Below are positions 18,920-27,093 of a stretch of DNA of 64,000 bases, one piece after another. Position 1 is the stretch's first letter. Each line of letters starts with the position of its first letter. Under the pieces are notes generated by a model, which was given only the letters and a program-made list of their open reading frames with translations, made no database searches and was not told where the DNA came from. The translations under genes were made by a program, and so were the position numbers. Origin of the DNA: Dyadobacter frigoris (GTDB taxonomy: Bacteria; Bacteroidota; Bacteroidia; Cytophagales; Spirosomataceae); NCBI RefSeq assembly GCF_005280585.1, contig NZ_SZVO01000008.1, positions 338,922 through 402,921 of the forward strand, read 5' to 3'.

Positions 18920-20125
18920 ATGAAAAAGTTACTACTCTTACTTGCTCTCCCTTTACTTTCACAGGCGCAGACGACTCCCGATGCGATCAAAGAAAAAGCG
19001 GCCAAAATCCATGAAAAGTCATTAACAATTGATACGCACGCCGATGTGCCGATCAATATGATGAAGGAAGGTTTTGATGTTTCCGTAGAGCATGATTATG
19101 CAAAAGACGGTTCCCAGATCGATTTCCCAAGAATGAAAAAAGGCGGAATGGACGGAATGTTCTTTGCTGTTTATCTGGGACAAGGAAAACGTAGTCCGGA
19201 AGCTAATGCCGAAGCGAAGAAAAAAGCACTGGCGATATTTGACAAAATACATGAAGCTGTAAAACTGCATCCGGAAATGGCCGGAATCGCAACGACGCCA
19301 AAAGATGCTTACAGATTGCAGAAAGAAGGGAAAAGAGCTGTTTTTATTGGAATGGAAAACGGATGGCCGGTTAATAATGACCTTGCAAATCTTAAATTAT
19401 ATTATGATCTGGGATTGCGTTACATCACGCTTTCTCACTCAGCCAACAACGATATCGCCGATTCTTCGACAGATCCGGACGGGGCTGAATGGAATGGTTT
19501 AAGTCCTTTTGGTGAACAGGTGGTGAAAGAAATGAACCGCTTGGGTATGATGGTCGATATTTCCCACGTTTCGGATTCTACATTTTATGATGTTATCAAA
19601 CTGACCAAAGTTCCGGTTATCGCTTCCCACTCTTCCTGCCGTGCTTTGTGTGATGTGCCAAGAAATATGACGGATGACATGATCAAAACACTGGCGAAAA
19701 ATGGTGGTGTGATCCAGATCAATTTTGTACCTGGTTTTGTGAAAAAACCTTCGATGCAGCAGGAATTGTCGATGAAGGCGATACGTCTGAAACTTCGTCA
19801 GACTGAGTTGTCAGCCGATGATAAAAAAGCGCTTTTTGAGGAAATGAAAGCGAATGCTAAAAAATATGAATCCGATATGCCGACGATTCAGGATGCGGTT
19901 GATCATATTGAACACGTGATCAAGCTTACAAGTGTTGACCACGTTGGTATTGGTATGGATTTGGACGGTGGAGGAAAAGTGATCGGTCTGGATGATGTAA
20001 GCGATATCGGTGTGATTACCGAAGAACTTGTTCGTCGCGGATATTCAGCCAAAGACATTGAAAAAATCTGGGGCGGAAATATTATGCGTGTTCTGGCTGC
20101 TGTTGAGAAAGGTAAGTCAATATAA
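18920..20125 (+). CDS. Membrane dipeptidase, peptidase family M19
   Basis: This 401-residue zinc peptidase cleaves dipeptides, often those with a D-residue or turnover products of peptidoglycan and glutathione. A signal peptide (MKKLLLLLALPLLSQAQ) sends it to the periplasm. Metal-binding and active-site motifs are present: TIDTHADVP (His-x-Asp), MENGWPVNN, YITLSHSANN, DISHVSD, IASHSSCRALCDVPRNMTDD and VGIGMDLDGGG. The start at 18920 gives the clean signal peptide; a start at 18905 adds five residues. It sits between the GlgE-like and GlgB genes without an obvious link to glucan metabolism. Confidence 0.93.
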   Translation: MKKLLLLLALPLLSQAQTTPDAIKEKAAKIHEKSLTIDTHADVPINMMKEGFDVSVEHDYAKDGSQIDFPRMKKGGMDGMFFAVYLGQGKRSPEANAEAKKKALAIFDKIHEAVKLHPEMAGIATTPKDAYRLQKEGKRAVFIGMENGWPVNNDLANLKLYYDLGLRYITLSHSANNDIADSSTDPDGAEWNGLSPFGEQVVKEMNRLGMMVDISHVSDSTFYDVIKLTKVPVIASHSSCRALCDVPRNMTDDMIKTLAKNGGVIQINFVPGFVKKPSMQQELSMKAIRLKLRQTELSADDKKALFEEMKANAKKYESDMPTIQDAVDHIEHVIKLTSVDHVGIGMDLDGGGKVIGLDDVSDIGVITEELVRRGYSAKDIEKIWGGNIMRVLAAVEKGKSI

Positions 20126-20287
20126 TGAAAGTACTTTGGCATTGGTTTTTTAGATGAGATATGAAATAATAGATACATTTTAAGAAATAGTTTAATAAAA
20201 TTGTAAATTGAAGCGATTACAGGTTCCGAAATGGTAACCAGTGAAACCGACACTCTCATCCGATTATTGTAAATTGTATATTAACCA

Positions 20288-22294
20288 ATGACTAAGTCAA
20301 CCATTAAAAACAAAAAGAATTCGTCCCAAGCGTCTTCGCAGGAACAGGACTTGGTTGCGGTGCCAAAACGTGACTTGAAACCGGTGGAAACGATAACACG
20401 TTTTACGGACTTTGATATTCATCTTTTTAAGCAGGGAAAACATTTCAAACTATATGAAAAACTGGGTTCTCATGTAATGGAAGTGGAAGGTGTAACCGGC
20501 ACTTACTTTGCGGTTTGGGCACCAAATGCATCTCAGATTTCTGTAATCGGTAATTTTAACGGCTGGAATAAAGGTGAACACGGACTTGCACCACGTTGGG
20601 ATAGTTCGGGTATCTGGGAGGGCTGGATTCCAAATATCGGAGTAGGAGAGGTCTATAAATATCTGATCGCAACCAGTGATGGTCAGCATTTTGAAAAGTC
20701 GGATCCTTTTGCATTGTGGTGTGAAGTAGCGCCGAGAACCGCCTCTATTGTCTGGGATACCTGGTACGAATGGGGGGATGCCGAGTGGATGAAAATCCGG
20801 AAAGAAAAAAATAAACTGAACGCGCCGATTTCGGTATATGAAGTCCATCTGGGTTCATGGCAACGTGATCCTTCTGATCCGGAACGCTTCCTGACGTATA
20901 AGGAAATTGCGGAAACACTTGTCCCTTATGTGAAGGAAATGGGGTTTACCCATGTAGAATTAATGCCTGTAATGGAGCATCCTTATCCACCATCGTGGGG
21001 TTATCAGATCACCGGATATTTTTCCTGTGCCTCCCGTATGGGAACTCCGCAGGAATTAATGTATCTGATCGATCGCCTGCATCAGGAAGAAATTGGTGTT
21101 TATATTGACTGGGTTCCGTCACATTTCCCTGGTGATGCCCACGGACTTTACCGTTTTGATGGTACGGCGCTTTATGAACATGAAGACCCAAGAAAAGGAT
21201 ATCATCCCGACTGGAAAAGTTACATTTTTAACTACGGACGCAATGAAGTAAAATCATTTTTGATCAGTAATTCCATTTTCTGGATGGATCGCTATCATAC
21301 TGATGGACTTCGTGTTGATGCTGTGGCTTCCATGTTGTATCTTGATTATTCCAGAAAACATAATGAATGGATTCCGAATGAGTTTGGCGGAAGGGAAAAT
21401 CTTGACGCAATCGCTTTGTTAAGGGAAATGAACATTGCTGCTTATACCGAGTTTCCGGATATCCAAAGTATCGCTGAGGAATCAACCGCATTTCCAGGCG
21501 TTTCCCGTCCGGTTTTTGTGGGCGGACTTGGTTTTGGGATGAAGTGGATGATGGGCTGGATGAACGATACCCTGAAATATTTCGAAAAAGATCCGGCGTT
21601 CCGTAAATGGCACCAGGATCAGCTTTCTTTCAGTCTTGTTTATGCTTTTTCAGAAAACTTTATGCTCCCCTTGTCGCATGACGAGGTTGTGTACGGTAAG
21701 AAATCGCTGATCAACAAAATGCCGGGTGATGAATGGCAAAAATTCGCAAACCTGAGACTGATGTTTGCTTATATGTTTACACATCCGGGAACGAAACTCA
21801 TTTTCATGGGAGGTGAATTCGCACAGACTTCCGAATGGAATTTTGAGCAAAGTCTGGACTGGCATCTTCTTGAATTCGCTCCGCATAAGGGAATGAAGGA
21901 ATGCATGAAAGCGCTTAACAGCATTTATAAATCTGAAATTGCGCTGTCAGAATATTCATTTTCGAGTGAAGGTTTTGAATGGATTGATACCCAGGATCGT
22001 GAAAATTCTGTTCTGGTTTATGCCCGTAAAGCTTCCGATCCTAACCAAAATGTTGTGATTGTCCTGAATCTTACGGCGGTGCCGAGACCGAATTATAAAG
22101 TTGGTGTGCTTTCTTCGGGTACATGGCAAGAGATTTTCAATTCGGATGATACATTATATTACGGAAGCGGACAATTGAATACGCAACCCGTAACGTCAGA
22201 AAGTAATTTATGGCACGGGAAAGAAAATTCTATTCAGCTTAATTTGCCGCCAATGGGTGCGATCATCTTGAAGAAAATATCAAAAACAAAATAA
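20288..22294 (+). CDS. glgB: 1,4-alpha-glucan branching enzyme
   Basis: This 668-residue GH13 enzyme introduces alpha-1,6 branches into glycogen. It has an N-terminal CBM48 domain (TGTYFAVWAPNASQISVIGN, about residues 71-90), a catalytic barrel and a C-terminal beta domain. Catalytic residues are in place: DGLRVDAVASM with Asp344 as nucleophile, AEESTAFPGVSRP with the acid Glu at 397/398, and LSHDEVVYGKKS with Asp465. The N-terminal tail of about 40 residues is Lys/Ser/Gln-rich and probably disordered. It is in the same direction as the GlgE-like gene, with the dipeptidase between them. A terminator follows at 22372. Confidence 0.96.
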   Translation: MTKSTIKNKKNSSQASSQEQDLVAVPKRDLKPVETITRFTDFDIHLFKQGKHFKLYEKLGSHVMEVEGVTGTYFAVWAPNASQISVIGNFNGWNKGEHGLAPRWDSSGIWEGWIPNIGVGEVYKYLIATSDGQHFEKSDPFALWCEVAPRTASIVWDTWYEWGDAEWMKIRKEKNKLNAPISVYEVHLGSWQRDPSDPERFLTYKEIAETLVPYVKEMGFTHVELMPVMEHPYPPSWGYQITGYFSCASRMGTPQELMYLIDRLHQEEIGVYIDWVPSHFPGDAHGLYRFDGTALYEHEDPRKGYHPDWKSYIFNYGRNEVKSFLISNSIFWMDRYHTDGLRVDAVASMLYLDYSRKHNEWIPNEFGGRENLDAIALLREMNIAAYTEFPDIQSIAEESTAFPGVSRPVFVGGLGFGMKWMMGWMNDTLKYFEKDPAFRKWHQDQLSFSLVYAFSENFMLPLSHDEVVYGKKSLINKMPGDEWQKFANLRLMFAYMFTHPGTKLIFMGGEFAQTSEWNFEQSLDWHLLEFAPHKGMKECMKALNSIYKSEIALSEYSFSSEGFEWIDTQDRENSVLVYARKASDPNQNVVIVLNLTAVPRPNYKVGVLSSGTWQEIFNSDDTLYYGSGQLNTQPVTSESNLWHGKENSIQLNLPPMGAIILKKISKTK

Positions 22295-22371
22295 TTTTGT
22301 ATTCCGGATTTTAACAAAACGAATAAAGTTCGGGATTTCGGAAGAGTTTTATGAAAATAAGTAATAAGTAT

Positions 22372-22401
22372 AAGGCAGAGACATCTCTGCCTTATTTTTT
22401 T
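22372..22401 (+). terminator. Terminator after glgB
   Basis: AAGGCAGAG (22372-22380) pairs with CTCTGCCTT (22385-22393) over a 4-nt loop, followed by an A and a T-run. Confidence 0.85.
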
Positions 22402-22506
22402 AAGTTATATTTGGAAAAAGCGATTCGGGCATAAAAATTGCCATTTCTTAACAGAAACGTCCGGTATAAAGCTGATTATTGGAAATCACTTATTAACAAA
22501 TAACCC

Positions 22507-22740
22507 ATGACTAAGGAAACCGAAGATGCGCTTTTGCTCTTTTTGACGGCAACAGACAGAAACTTTATAGAATTCCCGACCGAAACGCAGGATTTGTTTC
22601 AGGAAGCCACAGAATTGCTTAGAAAACAGGGATTGGTAACGGTAACGAAAATGGAAGATCAGGGATATAACATTACCGCCAGCCTCACGGAATCAGGTAT
22701 GGAACAGGTTCATATTTTACGTGAAAAGAGAGGGGTTTAA
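22507..22740 (+). CDS. Small hypothetical protein
   Basis: This is a 77-residue, acidic, soluble protein without signal peptide or membrane segment. Helix-like text (TEDALLLFLTATDRNFIEFP, FQEATELLRKQGLVTVTKME) followed by a possible beta hairpin and helix (YNITASLTESGMEQVHILRE) could fit a small winged-helix fold, but no named family was recognised. It is bounded by the glgB terminator and the promoter of the next gene, so it is probably transcribed alone. Confidence 0.6.
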   Translation: MTKETEDALLLFLTATDRNFIEFPTETQDLFQEATELLRKQGLVTVTKMEDQGYNITASLTESGMEQVHILREKRGV

Positions 22741-22773
22741 CGACCGGAGAATAAGGTAATGCCCATTGTGAAC

Positions 22774-22802
22774 TTGTTTTTTTGTACATTTTTTTACCTT
22801 TA
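22774..22802 (+). promoter_or_regulatory. Candidate promoter for the secreted barrel protein gene
   Basis: TTG at 22774-22776 and TACCTTTA at 22795-22802 (7 of 8 matches to TAnnTTTG) are 18 nt apart, about 24 bp before the start at 22826. Confidence 0.45.
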
Positions 22803-22825
22803 CGCCGGCATAATAATTTTTACAA

Positions 22826-23509
22826 ATGAAAATCATTCGATTAGCTGTAGTATTATTTTTACTAAGTACGGTTGCAAGTCACGCACAATATCCTTCCCGG
22901 GTAACATCCGGAGTAGATTTGGGAACAGGTTACAATGATAAAGCCTGGGCTCCTTCTATCGGGTATCATCAGGAATTAAGTATCAATGGTTTTCCATGGT
23001 TTAACCTCACCTGGGGAGCGCGCACAGCGGGCTATTACACAGGAGATAAGGCTTTTATACCCAAAACGAGTTTTTCTAGCGGAGATTCCTTGAAATTTGG
23101 CAGACTTACTGTTAACAGTTTAAGTATCCTCGCCGGAATAACGTTGAAATTTGGTAAGCTTGATATCGGTGCCAATACGGATATTATCGGAATCGCGATT
23201 GGTGTAAAACGCAACGGACTTTATTCTAAAAACTCATTTCCTCAGGGAACAGGGTCAGAATATTACAACGCGCTTATTCCGAGTTCTCCCAATTTCTTTA
23301 ATGTTTTACCATTGGGCATGGATAAAAACAGCGGGCAATCTGAAATATTTGTTCGCTACTGGATTACAAACAGAATTGGTGTGAAGGCGGGTTACGTTCA
23401 CGGCCGGACAACTTACAAAACGGATGTCAAGCTAGACAATAACCAAAACCGTTTCTCAACTTCGTATGACATGCCTTATGTTTCGATCTGCTTCCCTTTG
23501 TATAATTAG
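22826..23509 (+). CDS. Secreted, probably outer-membrane beta-barrel protein of unknown function
   Basis: This 227-residue protein has a signal peptide (MKIIRLAVVLFLLSTVASHA). Its mature part alternates hydrophobic and polar residues (WFNLTWGARTAGYYTGDKAF; LSILAGITLKFGKLDIGANT; IFVRYWITNRIGVKAGYVHG) and ends in an aromatic-containing strand (YVSICFPLYN), which suits a small outer-membrane barrel. No specific family was recognised. The NUDIX gene follows 29 bp later and may share its transcript. Confidence 0.7.
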   Translation: MKIIRLAVVLFLLSTVASHAQYPSRVTSGVDLGTGYNDKAWAPSIGYHQELSINGFPWFNLTWGARTAGYYTGDKAFIPKTSFSSGDSLKFGRLTVNSLSILAGITLKFGKLDIGANTDIIGIAIGVKRNGLYSKNSFPQGTGSEYYNALIPSSPNFFNVLPLGMDKNSGQSEIFVRYWITNRIGVKAGYVHGRTTYKTDVKLDNNQNRFSTSYDMPYVSICFPLYN

Positions 23510-23538
23510 TAACCCGCGTTTGGCAGCGGAAAAGTAAT

Positions 23539-24210
23539 ATGGACGAAAAACTTGTTGATTCCCACAAATATAATCTGTGGAAGGGAAGGCTTGAAACGAA
23601 CGGTTTGGACGTTCATAGCGTGGATGAATTATACTCACGCAGAAATGGAAAAGGAGAAGTGCTTTTTTCACTTTTGTATACCGATGCAACCACACCAGAA
23701 GGAGATAAAATTCCCCCGATCTGTTTCCTTAAAGGAGAAGTCGTGTGTGTGCTGATTTGTTTTATCGAAATTGAAAGCAGAGAAAAATATTTGCTGCTGG
23801 TTCGCCAGCGCAGGATCTGTGACGGCTCTCTGACTTATGAACACCCGGCAGGAATGCTGGACAGTGAAAGTGATGCAGCTTCCGTAGCAGCCAGAGAAGT
23901 TTTTGAAGAGACAGGAATTTCAATTAAAAAAGAAGAACTGGTTGAGTTGAATAAAGACCCTTACTTCCCCTCAACCGGTACGAGTGATGAGGCGATGTAT
24001 TTATTTTATAGTGAAATAGAATTGTCAGCTGAAGAAATTGCGAAACATCATAATAAAACCCAGGGTTTAATTTCCGATCACGAGCATATAACCACACATG
24101 TCGTGCCATTTTTGGAGGGACATAAATTAATTACCAATGTTAATGGTATACTGCTGGATTTCATGTACTTGAAAGACGTAGAAGACTGGGATTTGATGAA
24201 AAGATTATAA
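23539..24210 (+). CDS. NUDIX hydrolase, ADP/UDP-sugar pyrophosphatase-like
   Basis: This 223-residue protein has the NUDIX box in AGMLDSESDAASVAAREVFE followed by ETGI: the REVFEETG core is exact, while the first Glu of the consensus is displaced by one position (Glu then Ser). EHPAGMLD just before it is typical of ADP-ribose or nucleotide-sugar pyrophosphatases. Such enzymes hydrolyse nucleoside diphosphate linked compounds with Mg2+. The nearby glucan genes would suit a sugar-nucleotide substrate, but this is inference. Confidence 0.87.
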   Translation: MDEKLVDSHKYNLWKGRLETNGLDVHSVDELYSRRNGKGEVLFSLLYTDATTPEGDKIPPICFLKGEVVCVLICFIEIESREKYLLLVRQRRICDGSLTYEHPAGMLDSESDAASVAAREVFEETGISIKKEELVELNKDPYFPSTGTSDEAMYLFYSEIELSAEEIAKHHNKTQGLISDHEHITTHVVPFLEGHKLITNVNGILLDFMYLKDVEDWDLMKRL

Positions 24211-24257
24211 GATCAGCAAAAGTCTCTCTTTTTATTTGCAATAATTTCTTTCAGGAA

Positions 24258-24289
24258 TTGTCGAGAAATCAAATTAGAGGCTATATTTG
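24258..24289 (+). promoter_or_regulatory. Promoter of tRNA-Arg
   Basis: TTG at 24258-24260 and TATATTTG at 24282-24289 (perfect TAnnTTTG) are 21 nt apart, and the tRNA starts about 28 bp later. Confidence 0.7.
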
Positions 24290-24317
24290 CACCCCGTTAC
24301 AGGCTATAAGCCAAACC

Positions 24318-24389
24318 GCACCCATAGTTCAATGGATAGAATTTCGGTTTCCGGTACCGACGATATGAGTTCGAATCTCGTTGGGTGCA
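24318..24389 (+). tRNA. tRNA-Arg (anticodon CCG)
   Basis: The cloverleaf can be folded by eye: acceptor GCACCCA/TGGGTGC, D-stem GTTC/GAAT, anticodon stem TCGGT/ACCGA with loop TTCCGGT (anticodon CCG), T-stem ATGAG/CTCGT with loop TTCGAAT, and discriminator A. CCA is not encoded. The 3' part is also the end of the antisense serine recombinase gene, which marks this tRNA as the likely integration site of the element to its right. Confidence 0.95.
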
Positions 24390-25900
24390 CGCAAGGAGAA
24401 AACATCATTGTTTTCTCCTTTTTTTTCGAAAATTATACCAGTTAACTTATTGATATTTAGGTTATTATCAATTAGTAAATCCGTCAAAAAAGGTGTTCGA
24501 TAGGTGCCATCTTTATAGTATAATCTGTTGTCGAACACTAGTTTTATGAGGTGATGTTTCTGAATTGTAGTTGCCTTAAGGTAAATAGATTTTAACTCTG
24601 AAAATTTGTTCAATTCTTGCTGAAATAGATCGGATATCTCACTACTTCTGTGGCCAAAAGTGTCAATTTTCATTTTTAAAGCTCTACGTTGGCTTGATAA
24701 GCTTTTCTGCCAGTGAGAATAGGTTTCAAATTCAATCTGATTGTTAATCCATTTTTCTTCAAGACTTCTTAGTTTTTTATCGATTTCTTCAAGCTCTAAT
24801 TTTTGTTGATTAGCCATCTTCTTTTTGTCCTTAACTTTTTCGTCAAACATTTGCTGAGAAGCTTTTTTAACTTTTTGTGCGATTTTGACAGAGAGCGATA
24901 GTTGTTGCATTATTTCTTCGAATTGCTCGTGCGCCTTAGTAGCCGGAATATTATTGTGTCCGCTTTTTTTACACTTGTAATAGAAGTAGTAGGAGCCACC
25001 TGCGCCACGGGAAGCGGCACCTGTAAGGAATTGACCGCAGTGACACTTTAGCACACCACGTAATGGGAGATTATCGGTAATCTGAACATTCTGTCTTTTG
25101 GGCTTGAATCGTTCCTGTACGCGTAACCAGGTGGTTTCATCAATGATAGGTGTATGAATTCCTTTGACTAGTTCTTCGGGAAATTCCCTATAAGCCCTAA
25201 CCAGTATCAACCCGCGGTAAATTGGGTTTTTTAGAATCCTTTGAACGGATCCGTTTCCTTTTAAATTAAAGCCGAGTTTTTTTGCTTCGAATTCAATAGC
25301 TGAAATAGGAGTGTCTCGTAGGAAGAGATCATAAATTAGCTGTACAATATTTGTTTCCTCTTTATCAACTACTAATATGGGCTTCCTGCCTGCGTCTGTA
25401 GCATTTTTGTATCCATAAGGAGCCTTACCTAAAAATCGGCCATTCCGTTTCTTTGCGGTGTAGATACCCATATTGATACGGACCTTATTACGGATGATTT
25501 CGTCCTCACCTTTAAGTAGCATAAGGCCGGCGTAAAAGAAACTGCCTGGGTCGTCAGCATCAAAAGTTATACCTTCTGAGACACTGACCACCTTTATTGC
25601 GTATTGCCTCTGGAGTTTTTTAATTGCAACAATTGCTTCCCCAGCGTCGCGACTAAAACGATCGAAAGCAAATACAACTAAATGATCTACTGTTCTGTAA
25701 TGCTTTTCGATGAATCTATTGAGTCTTTTGAAGTCTGGGCGATCGAAATTTCTTGCACTGAAACCTTCATCGGTAAATGTATCAATAACTTCAACGTTAT
25801 TCCGCTCACACCAACTTTGAATCACCATCTGTTGGCCGTCAATACTGTGATTGCTCTGCCGGTCATTCGATATTCTCAAATATACTATTGCCTTCTTCAT
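24329..25900 (-). CDS. Large serine recombinase (integrase of the conjugative element)
   Basis: This 523-residue site-specific recombinase has an N-terminal resolvase domain with the catalytic Ser11 in YLRISNDRQS, plus VVFAFDRFSRDAGEAIVAIK. Next are a Recombinase domain (APYGYKN; ILKNPIYRGLILVRAYREFP), a zinc ribbon (LKCHCGQFLTG..YYKCKKSG, about residues 283-320) and a long coiled coil (about 345-420). It should integrate and excise the element. The C-terminus (NEIRTHIVGTGNRNSIH) is encoded by the antisense strand of the tRNA-Arg gene; the stop lies in the D-arm region. The attachment crossover therefore probably lies in or beside the tRNA. A 48-codon gene overlaps its start. Confidence 0.95.
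   Translation of the reverse strand: MKKAIVYLRISNDRQSNHSIDGQQMVIQSWCERNNVEVIDTFTDEGFSARNFDRPDFKRLNRFIEKHYRTVDHLVVFAFDRFSRDAGEAIVAIKKLQRQYAIKVVSVSEGITFDADDPGSFFYAGLMLLKGEDEIIRNKVRINMGIYTAKKRNGRFLGKAPYGYKNATDAGRKPILVVDKEETNIVQLIYDLFLRDTPISAIEFEAKKLGFNLKGNGSVQRILKNPIYRGLILVRAYREFPEELVKGIHTPIIDETTWLRVQERFKPKRQNVQITDNLPLRGVLKCHCGQFLTGAASRGAGGSYYFYYKCKKSGHNNIPATKAHEQFEEIMQQLSLSVKIAQKVKKASQQMFDEKVKDKKKMANQQKLELEEIDKKLRSLEEKWINNQIEFETYSHWQKSLSSQRRALKMKIDTFGHRSSEISDLFQQELNKFSELKSIYLKATTIQKHHLIKLVFDNRLYYKDGTYRTPFLTDLLIDNNLNINKLTGIIFEKKGENNDVFSLRAPNEIRTHIVGTGNRNSIH
24393..24426 (+). terminator. Terminator of tRNA-Arg
   Basis: AAGGAGAAAACA (24393-24404) pairs with TGTTTTCTCCTT (24409-24420), followed by Ts. 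It lies inside the antisense recombinase coding region. Confidence 0.85.
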
Positions 25901-26009
25901 GTTGATAGGTGTCGAAAAAAAATCCTACAATGATGGACGCTAGTAAAGTTACAAATTTTTCATCCTCTGCCTGCTCCTCGCTCGAATTTGTATGCTCCTG
26001 ATTTTCCAT
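25863..26009 (-). CDS. Small protein overlapping the recombinase start
   Basis: This 48-codon frame starts at 26009 (MENQEHTNSSEEQAEDEKFV) and ends at a TGA (25863-25865) that lies 38 nt inside the recombinase gene. It has an acidic, polar N-terminus and a short hydrophobic stretch (TLLASIIVGFFF). The overlap suggests translational coupling with the recombinase, and a role as recombination directionality factor or regulator is possible, though unsupported by homology. I do not recognise a family. Confidence 0.5.
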   Translation of the reverse strand: MENQEHTNSSEEQAEDEKFVTLLASIIVGFFFDTYQHEEGNSIFENIE

Positions 26010-26411
26010 TTTTTCGCCTTTTTAGGATGAAAAATTTTGCGAAGTGGCCTATATGCTGATATAAAGCACTCACGTCACTAAATCAATGTAAGTAGCCGCC
26101 TTCTGACAAAAGCTGGATTAAAGAGCCCGCAAATAATCCTGTATACCGGAATACTGTCTATCGATGGTCTATATGGTTTACAACTAATTATAAATTCGTT
26201 GGTTTTATTTGGGTGGGTAGGTATTGATTATACCAAAGTGCCGGTAAGGGAAATTGGTATAGATGAATCATTGCACCCGTTAATTAGCGAATGAATGCAA
26301 TGATTTGCTGTTTTTATAGTGATTGTCGTATTATAGTAGCTCTTTTAGTAAATATGATCGTTTTCACAATAGCCTAATTTTAATTCTGTTTGGTACATAT
26401 AAATAACTTCT
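26010..26411. other. Intergenic region within the element
   Basis: About 400 bp, A/T-rich, without a convincing gene. It holds a 10-bp inverted repeat, AATCATTGCA at 26266-26275 and TGCAATGATT at 26296-26305, spaced by 20 bp, which could be a protein-binding site or hairpin. It should also carry the promoter of the small gene and recombinase. Confidence 0.5.
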
Positions 26412-26771
26412 TTAGGAAATAACGTCTTCGCTTACACAAATCTTCTTCAGATACTCCCTGATCTCTTCATAACTTTTCTTTCCCACCTGACGTAAATTCG
26501 CGAGCCGGTCAAGTCCGTAACAGTTGCAATAATTGACAAGGTCAGAAACTGTTGTCATATTAGCGGCTTTAAGCGCGTTGTAGGCCTTGATCGACAGGTC
26601 AGCTTCATGAAGCTTCTGAAAAAGATGCATTTGCTTGATTTGAAGTGTGGGTTTATCACAAAGTGAAAAGTCAAGTAATGTTCTTGCTTTTTGGACTGTA
26701 CGATTCTTATCTTCAAGGAAGGCCTCAATTAACATAATGGCTTGCCGGATTTGTTCTTCTGTATATTTCAT
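26412..26771 (-). CDS. RNA polymerase alpha C-terminal-domain-like protein
   Basis: This 119-residue protein has a helical N-terminal half and a C-terminal half that matches the RpoA alpha-CTD fold: LSIKAYNALKAANMTTVSDL, about residues 55-74, and LANLRQVGKKSYEEIREYLK, about 90-109. In RpoA the same two segments bind UP-element DNA and transcription activators. The rest of RpoA is missing, so this is a stand-alone alpha-CTD module carried by the element. It may alter transcription of element genes by DNA contact or by engaging polymerase or activators (inference). Confidence 0.75.
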   Translation of the reverse strand: MKYTEEQIRQAIMLIEAFLEDKNRTVQKARTLLDFSLCDKPTLQIKQMHLFQKLHEADLSIKAYNALKAANMTTVSDLVNYCNCYGLDRLANLRQVGKKSYEEIREYLKKICVSEDVIS

Positions 26772-26799
26772 CTTATTTGATTTTTATAAGTCGTAATTG

Positions 26800-27093
26800 T
26801 TATCGATCAATGTTGTTTAGGAAAATCCTGCTTGCCCTTCCTTTATAATAGGAGGGCAGATACCGGATGTATCCGTACTGCACCAGCTGGCGTAAAAGCT
26901 TTTGGTAAGTGGCGGTACTTGCAATTCTTGAAAGCTGCATGAGTTCTTTTCCAAAAGCGTTTACGGGTCCTTCAAAGCCCTGTTTTTCCCACAGCCAAAT
27001 CAGGGTCACATACAGTCCTATATGAGAAATGCCCAGACGCTGATCCTTTTCAATGGCTGAAAAGAAAGCAGCTAAAATCGAATCCTTTTTCAT
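26800..27093 (-). CDS. Small winged-helix-like protein
   Basis: This 97-residue protein (MKKDSILAAFFSAIEKDQRL onward) has the helix order and terminal wing-like hairpin (YGYIRYLPSYYKGRASRIFL) of a winged helix. LSRIASTATYQKLLRQLV would be the DNA-recognition region. It resembles small regulators of Bacteroidetes mobile elements, but no named family was identified. Its start overlaps the stop of the gene before it (TAATG), which indicates translational coupling. Confidence 0.65.
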   Translation of the reverse strand: MKKDSILAAFFSAIEKDQRLGISHIGLYVTLIWLWEKQGFEGPVNAFGKELMQLSRIASTATYQKLLRQLVQYGYIRYLPSYYKGRASRIFLNNIDR

